In this document: positions 59,770 to 64,000 of the stretch, piece by piece
Position numbering within the stretch: the stretch's first letter is position 1
How the letters are laid out: every line of letters starts with the position of its first letter
NCBI RefSeq assembly: GCF_030124145.1
Contig: NZ_JASKMS010000018.1
Coordinates: forward strand, 1 to 64,000
Origin: Streptomyces sp. 378
Lineage (GTDB): Bacteria; Actinomycetota; Actinomycetes; Streptomycetales; Streptomycetaceae
Length of the DNA: 64,000 nucleotides
Direction of reading: 5' to 3'
Position numbers and translations under genes: made by a program
The notes under the pieces: generated by a model
Told to the model about the DNA's origin: nothing
The model's database searches: none
What the model saw: the letters and a program-made list of their open reading frames with translations, nothing else

Positions 59770-61251
59770 GTGAGCATTTCCGAGCCCTTGGACGACCCGT
59801 GGGCCGACAGCGGTCCCAGTGATCGTCTGCCCGCCTCCCGCCGGCGCGGAGACGGAGGCCGGGGCCGCGACGAACAGCACGAGCGCGGCAGCGACAGCGG
59901 GGCGTGGGACGGCGGATCGACTCCGTCGTTCGAGCGGGTACCGCCGCAGGACATGGACGCCGAGCAGTCCGTCCTCGGCGGCATGCTTCTGTCCAAGGAC
60001 GCCATCGCCGACGTGGTCGAGATCCTCAAGGGCCACGACTTCTACAAGCCGGCCCACGAGACGATCTACCAGGCCGTCCTCGACGTCTACGCCAAGGGCG
60101 AGCCAGCGGACCCCATCACGATCGCGGCCGAGCTCACCAAGCGCGGCGAGATCAACAAGGTCGGCGGGGCGTCGTATCTGCACACCCTCGTCCAGACGGT
60201 GCCCACGGCGGCCAACGCCGCGTACTACGCGGAGATCGTCCACGAACGGGCCGTGCTACGCCGCCTCGTCGAGGCCGGCACCCGCATCACGCAGATGGGA
60301 TACGCGGCCGACGACGACGTCGACGAGATCGTCAACCGGGCCCAGGCGGAGATCTACGCGGTCACCGAGCAGCGGACCAGCGAGGACTATCTGCCGCTCG
60401 GCGACATCATGGAAGGCGCGCTCGACGAGATCGAGGCGATCGGCTCGCGCAGCGGCGAGATGACCGGTGTGCCCACCGGGTTCACCGACTTCGACTCCCT
60501 CACCAACGGCCTGCACCCCGGCCAGATGATCGTCATCGCGGCGCGTCCGGCCATGGGTAAGTCCACGCTCGCTCTGGACTTCGCGCGGGCCTGCTCGATC
60601 AAGAACAACCTGCCGAGTGTGATCTTCTCGCTCGAGATGGGGCGCAACGAGATCGCCATGCGTCTGCTGTCCGCCGAAGCCCGGGTCGCTCTCCACCACA
60701 TGCGGTCCGGGACGATGACGGACGAGGACTGGACGCGCCTGGCCCGGCGGATGCCCGACGTCTCTGCGGCCCCGCTCTACATCGACGATTCGCCGAACCT
60801 GTCGATGATGGAGATCCGTGCCAAGTGCCGTCGCCTCAAGCAGCGCAACGACCTCAGGCTGGTCGTCATCGACTACCTGCAGCTGATGCAGTCGGGTGGC
60901 TCCAAGCGGGCAGAGAGCCGTCAGCAGGAGGTCTCGGACATGTCCCGTAACCTCAAGCTGCTCGCCAAGGAACTGGAGCTCCCGGTCATCGCCCTCTCCC
61001 AGCTGAACCGTGGTCCCGAGCAGCGTACGGACAAGAAGCCGATGGTGTCCGACCTGCGTGAGTCCGGTTCCATCGAGCAGGACGCCGACATGGTCATCCT
61101 GCTGCATCGCGAGGACGCCTACGAGAAGGAGTCACCGCGCGCGGGCGAGGCCGACCTGATCGTGGCCAAGCACCGAAACGGCCCGACGGCGACCATCACG
61201 GTCGCCTTCCAGGGTCACTACTCGCGGTTCGTGGACATGGCGCAGACCTGA
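59770..61251 (+). CDS. dnaB: Replicative DNA helicase DnaB
   Basis: This is a 493-residue hexameric helicase with a GTG start after GGAGGAGGTGG. A disordered N-terminus is followed by the N-terminal domain (SFERVPPQDMDAEQSVLGGM). The RecA-like motor follows, with Walker A at residues 258-265 (ARPAMGKS), VIDYLQLM and the arginine-finger and DNA-binding tracts SDLRESGSIEQDADMVILLH. No intein is present, unlike some mycobacterial DnaB. DciA (18313) is the likely loader. Confidence 0.98.
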   Translation: MSISEPLDDPWADSGPSDRLPASRRRGDGGRGRDEQHERGSDSGAWDGGSTPSFERVPPQDMDAEQSVLGGMLLSKDAIADVVEILKGHDFYKPAHETIYQAVLDVYAKGEPADPITIAAELTKRGEINKVGGASYLHTLVQTVPTAANAAYYAEIVHERAVLRRLVEAGTRITQMGYAADDDVDEIVNRAQAEIYAVTEQRTSEDYLPLGDIMEGALDEIEAIGSRSGEMTGVPTGFTDFDSLTNGLHPGQMIVIAARPAMGKSTLALDFARACSIKNNLPSVIFSLEMGRNEIAMRLLSAEARVALHHMRSGTMTDEDWTRLARRMPDVSAAPLYIDDSPNLSMMEIRAKCRRLKQRNDLRLVVIDYLQLMQSGGSKRAESRQQEVSDMSRNLKLLAKELELPVIALSQLNRGPEQRTDKKPMVSDLRESGSIEQDADMVILLHREDAYEKESPRAGEADLIVAKHRNGPTATITVAFQGHYSRFVDMAQT

Positions 61252-61322
61252 TCCCACCTCGCCTCACAGGCCCGCCCCCTATGTGCTCGACGAGAGGCTG
61301 CCGGGGCAGGTGAACTGGGCCC

Positions 61323-62708
61323 ATGACGACATCTCAGGGTGAGCTGCTCCCCGGCACACGTCGCGCTCTGCTGCACCGGATCGCCGTCGCGCAGGCCGAG
61401 GGACGGGCTCCGTCGCTCGCCGCGGCCGTCGTGCGGGACGGGGCAACGGTGTGGACGAGCACGCGGACCTCGGTCGAAGGCCACGCGCCGGACGACAACG
61501 TGCAGTACCGGATCGGTTCGATCACCAAGACCTTTACGGCGGTTCTCGTGTTGAGGCTCCGCGACGAGGGCGCAATCGGCCTCGGGGATCCGCTGGAGAA
61601 GCACCTGCCGGGCACCGGCGTGGGAGAGGCGACCGTCGCCGAACTGCTCGCGCACACCGGGGGCTTGGCGGCCGAGACGCCGGGGCCGTGGTGGGAGCGA
61701 AGCCCGGGATCCTTGCGTCCCGAACTCGCCGACGTCCTGGGCGAGCGACCCCTGCTGACCCCGCCCGGCCGCCGGTTCCACTACTCGAACCCGGGCTACG
61801 CACTGCTAGGCGCACTCATCGAGAAACTCCGCGGCGCCCCCTGGGAGGAGGTCCTTCGGCGTGAAGTGCTCGAACCCCTGGGGCTGCACCGTACGAGCGT
61901 GCGACCGCAGGCACCCCATGCGGGCGGCTGGGCCGTGCATCCCTGGGCCGACGTGATGCTTCCCGAGCCCACCGAGGATCTGGGCCGCATGGCACCGGCC
62001 GGTCAACTCTGGTCGACCGCTGTGGACTTGGCGCGGTTCGCGGTCTTCCTGGTCAACGGCGACGAGCGGGTACTGAGCACCGAGTCGCTGAGAGAGATGA
62101 GGACGCCGGCCGCGCCCCACGAGGCGGCGGACGTGGCGAGCGGCTACGCCTACTGTCTGGGCATGGAGACCCGGCGGCGGAACGGACGGTCCCTCGTCGG
62201 CCACACCGGTTCGCTGCCCGGCTTCCTCGCCTGCCTGATGATCAGCGTCGACGATGACGTCGCGGCGATCGCCTTGACCAACGCCACGTCCGGGCCGATG
62301 CTGTTCCCCGTCGCCGCAGACCTGGTCCGTATCGTCGCCGAGTCGGAGCCGCGCATCCCCGCACCGTGGAAGCCGCTCAACGAGGTCGACCCGTCGCTGC
62401 TGGAGTTGACGGGCCAGTGGTACTGGGGGACGCATGCTTTCGCTCTGCGGCTTACGGCCGACGGGCACGTCTCCCTGGGACCGCTGTCCGGCGGCGGCCG
62501 TCGCTCACGGTTCCGACCGAACAGTGACGGCACATGGACAGGGCTGGAGGGCTACTACGCCGGCGAGCTCCTGAAGGCCGTGCGGCGACCGGACGGGTCC
62601 GTGAGTCACCTGGACCTCGGCTCGTTCATGTTCACGCGCCGGCCGTATGACGAGGGGGCTCCTGTGCCGGGTGGTGTCGACCCCGAGGGATGGCGCGGCA
62701 TCGGTTAG
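61323..62708 (+). CDS. Serine beta-lactamase/D-alanyl-peptidase-like hydrolase
   Basis: This is a 461-residue protein with the class C beta-lactamase/DD-peptidase fold. Ser66-x-x-Lys69 (GSITKTF), Tyr154-Ser-Asn156 (HYSNPGY) and His294-Thr-Gly296 (VGHTGSLPG) are all present. There is no signal peptide, so it probably acts in the cytoplasm as an esterase or peptidase rather than as a drug-resistance enzyme. The C-terminal domain (about 350-450) is beta-rich, as in the EstB or LACTB-like relatives. It is followed by a parS palindrome. Confidence 0.88.
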   Translation: MTTSQGELLPGTRRALLHRIAVAQAEGRAPSLAAAVVRDGATVWTSTRTSVEGHAPDDNVQYRIGSITKTFTAVLVLRLRDEGAIGLGDPLEKHLPGTGVGEATVAELLAHTGGLAAETPGPWWERSPGSLRPELADVLGERPLLTPPGRRFHYSNPGYALLGALIEKLRGAPWEEVLRREVLEPLGLHRTSVRPQAPHAGGWAVHPWADVMLPEPTEDLGRMAPAGQLWSTAVDLARFAVFLVNGDERVLSTESLREMRTPAAPHEAADVASGYAYCLGMETRRRNGRSLVGHTGSLPGFLACLMISVDDDVAAIALTNATSGPMLFPVAADLVRIVAESEPRIPAPWKPLNEVDPSLLELTGQWYWGTHAFALRLTADGHVSLGPLSGGGRRSRFRPNSDGTWTGLEGYYAGELLKAVRRPDGSVSHLDLGSFMFTRRPYDEGAPVPGGVDPEGWRGIG

Positions 62709-62716
62709 GTGGTGCA

Positions 62717-62754
62717 TGTGGGTGCCCTGTTTCACGTGAAACAGGGCACCCACA
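62717..62754. terminator. 38-bp perfect palindrome with a parS core
   Basis: 12-bp arms (62717-62728 and 62743-62754) exactly flank a parS. It lies between the convergent beta-lactamase-like and GNAT genes, nine and 16 bases from their stops, so it can serve as a terminator for both. Confidence 0.9.
62729..62742. other. parS: parS site between the beta-lactamase-like and GNAT genes
   Basis: A perfect GTTTCACGTGAAAC at the tip of the 38-bp palindrome. It is the rightmost parS in the window. Confidence 0.95.
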
Positions 62755-62770
62755 GACGTCGTCGCGGCGG

Positions 62771-63223
62771 TCACAGCTGGAGCTTGAAGCCCGTGTGGGA
62801 GGCCGTGAAGCCGAGTCGCTCATAGAAGCGGTGGGCGTCGGCGCGGGTCTTGTCGGACGTCAGCTGGACCAACTGGCAGCCCTGGTTCCGGGACTCGTCG
62901 ACCGCCCACTCGATGAGCTGAGTCCCCAGGCCACTGCCGCGCTCGTTCGCATGGATGCGCACCCCTTCGACGATCGACCTGGTCGCGCCGCGTCGAGACA
63001 GCCCCGGAATGATCGTGAGCTGGAGAGTGCCGACGACCCGGCCTCCCCGAACCGCCACGACCAGGTGCTGGTTCGGGTCGGCGCTGAGCCTCTCCAGAGC
63101 GGCCAGGTACGGGGTGAGGTCGTCCGGGGACTCGCGCTGTGCGCCCAGCGCATCATCCGCGAGCATGGTGACGATCGCCTGGACGTCGTCGGCCACGGCG
63201 GCACGTATTTCAAGATCTCCCAT
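62771..63223 (-). CDS. GNAT-family N-acetyltransferase
   Basis: This is a 150-residue, single-domain protein. VVGTLQLTIIPGLSRRG, the acetyl-CoA loop RIHANERGSGLGTQLIEWAV (a Q/R-x-x-G-x-G/A type) and AHRFYERLGFTASHTGFKL are classic. The substrate is unknown; the style resembles small-molecule acetyltransferases. It is monocistronic, convergent with the beta-lactamase-like gene and in the same direction as the MarR gene. Confidence 0.9.
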   Translation of the reverse strand: MGDLEIRAAVADDVQAIVTMLADDALGAQRESPDDLTPYLAALERLSADPNQHLVVAVRGGRVVGTLQLTIIPGLSRRGATRSIVEGVRIHANERGSGLGTQLIEWAVDESRNQGCQLVQLTSDKTRADAHRFYERLGFTASHTGFKLQL

Positions 63224-63294
63224 GGGGCGCCTTCTACGCAGAGACGGCCCGCGCGGAGCTGTCGCACGGGGCGAGGTCCTGTGGGGATACGACC

Positions 63295-63759
63295 CTAAGC
63301 GGGCACCGGGGTCTTCAGGGTCTCCACGACCCGGACCAGCGGGGCCAGCTCGGAGTTCTTCGCCGCCTCGTCGAGAGCCTCGCGCAGGGCGGCGTCATTG
63401 GTGGGCCGCGCCGCTTGCAGGAGTTCAAGACCAGCCGCGGTGACGTTCGTATAGATGCCCCTGCGGTCGGTGGGGCACAGGTAGCGCTCCAGAAGCCCGC
63501 GGTCTTCCAGCCGGGTGACCAGACGCGTGGTGGCGCTCTGGCTGAGGACGACGGCGTCGGCGACCTGCTTCATCTGGAGATGGCCTCCGTCCCCGTCGTG
63601 CTGTCGGCTGAGCACGTCCAGCAGGGAGTACTCGCGCGCGCTGAGGTCGTGCTGTGCCTGCAGAGCGCGCTCGATGTGGGCCTCGATTCTCCCGTGGAGC
63701 AGAGAGAGGGCGCACCAGCTCTGGGCGAGAGCGGTGAGCGCGGGGTCCGTCGCTGTCAT
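63295..63759 (-). CDS. MarR-family transcriptional regulator
   Basis: This is a 154-residue regulator starting at the ATG at 63759 after GGAGG. The winged helix is about residues 35-110: HDLSAREYSLLDVLSRQHDG, LQMKQVADAVVLSQSATTRL, VTRLEDRGLLERYLCPTDRR. It faces an MFS exporter gene across 142 bases, the standard arrangement for a MarR repressor that releases its exporter when a drug binds. Confidence 0.92.
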   Translation of the reverse strand: MTATDPALTALAQSWCALSLLHGRIEAHIERALQAQHDLSAREYSLLDVLSRQHDGDGGHLQMKQVADAVVLSQSATTRLVTRLEDRGLLERYLCPTDRRGIYTNVTAAGLELLQAARPTNDAALREALDEAAKNSELAPLVRVVETLKTPVPA

Positions 63760-63901
63760 TGGCGTTTCCTCCGTCCCGGAGCGGCTGTCTCCCAGGATAG
63801 AGCAGGACCGCAATAGACGGCGTTTGCAAATATCCCGCGTCTGCAACTATTGCGAACGCATGTAACGCGCTCCTGCAATCATCTGGGAAGGTAACCCCTC
63901 C
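63760..63901. promoter_or_regulatory. Divergent MarR operator region
   Basis: Within 142 bases lie TTTGCAAA (63823-63830, palindromic), GCAACTATTGC (63843-63853, dyad GCAA/TTGC) and further TTGC/GCAA elements near 63810 and 63883. Repeated TTGC/GCAA dyads are typical of MarR-type operators. The exact binding sites are not known. Confidence 0.55.
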
Positions 63902-64000
63902 ATGCCTCTCGCGCTTCTGGCCCTAGCGATCGGGGCCTTCGGGATCGGAACGACAGAGTTCGTGATCATGGGCTTGCTGCCCGAGGTCGCGAGCGAGTAC
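63902..64000 (+). CDS. MFS exporter, N-terminal part only (runs off the right edge)
   Basis: 33 residues are visible from the ATG at 63902, behind GGAAGG. The first helix is LALLALAIGAFGIGTTEFVI, followed by MGLLPEVASEY. The G-T-T-E-F-V-I-M-G-L-L-P signature belongs to the AraJ/NepI/chloramphenicol-resistance (DHA1) branch of MFS exporters. It is probably controlled by the divergent MarR protein. The substrate cannot be told. Confidence 0.88.
   Translation, partial: MPLALLALAIGAFGIGTTEFVIMGLLPEVASEY

Noticed and set aside
61323..62708. A secreted beta-lactamase resistance gene
   Set aside because: The catalytic motifs are present but there is no signal peptide, so antibiotic hydrolysis outside the cell is unlikely.

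Overview
The window is about 64 kb of high-GC actinobacterial chromosome, almost certainly Streptomyces. The main evidence is the core order rpmH-dnaA-oriC-dnaN-gnd-recF-dciA-gyrB-gyrA. Supporting it are TTGTCCACA-type DnaA boxes, thirteen perfect copies of the parS site GTTTCACGTGAAAC, many GTG starts, four-base ATGA/GTGA overlaps and a DnaA with a very long domain II. No frameshifts or broken core genes were seen.

Region 1, about 1-6600, is an integrated element pushed up against the 3' end of a tRNA-Ala(UGC) gene. It has a tyrosine integrase, a phage-type XRE repressor, a divergent AlpA/Xis-type protein, a replication-initiator-like protein whose linker is built from seven DNA iterons, an HK97-fold major capsid protein with a small head-type protein, a GntR regulator and several unknown proteins. 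No portal, terminase, protease or tail gene is visible. It therefore looks like a phage satellite or a decayed prophage, and its far end lies outside the window.

Region 2, 6600-13170, holds the tRNA-Ala gene, an HTH regulator, a Ser/Thr kinase, an exported protein, a DLW-39 peptide, a small exported protein, a VOC protein, tRNA-Ile(GAU) and a DUF3566 membrane protein. Region 3, 13186-29275, is the origin core. gyrA, gyrB, dciA, recF, gnd, dnaN and dnaA point left; rpmH, rnpA, yidD, yidC, jag and rsmG point right. oriC fills 22212-23227.

Region 4, 29276-48305, holds parAB, a GNAT enzyme, trxA/trxB, a SigM-type ECF sigma factor with its zinc anti-sigma factor, a pseudokinase, murJ, a large exported DUF6049-type protein, the CCA-adding enzyme, an MFS protein, inositol-phosphate synthase and a PadR regulator with an elaborate operator. 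Region 5, 48306-64000, holds a class A penicillin-binding protein, a GT87-type transferase, an alanine-racemase-like protein, FemX, the rpsF-ssb-rpsR-rplI operon, a MATE transporter, dnaB, a serine beta-lactamase-like protein, a second GNAT enzyme, a MarR regulator and the start of an MFS exporter.

Functionally the window joins replication start (dnaA, oriC, dnaN, dnaB, dciA, ssb, gyrase), segregation (parAB and parS), membrane insertion and cell-wall synthesis (yidC, murJ, PBP, FemX). The most unusual signals are the iteron-encoded linker in the element, five tandem 19-bp repeats before parA, parS sites in or beside terminator palindromes, the PadR operator, and a second cluster of DnaA-box-like sites before dnaB.
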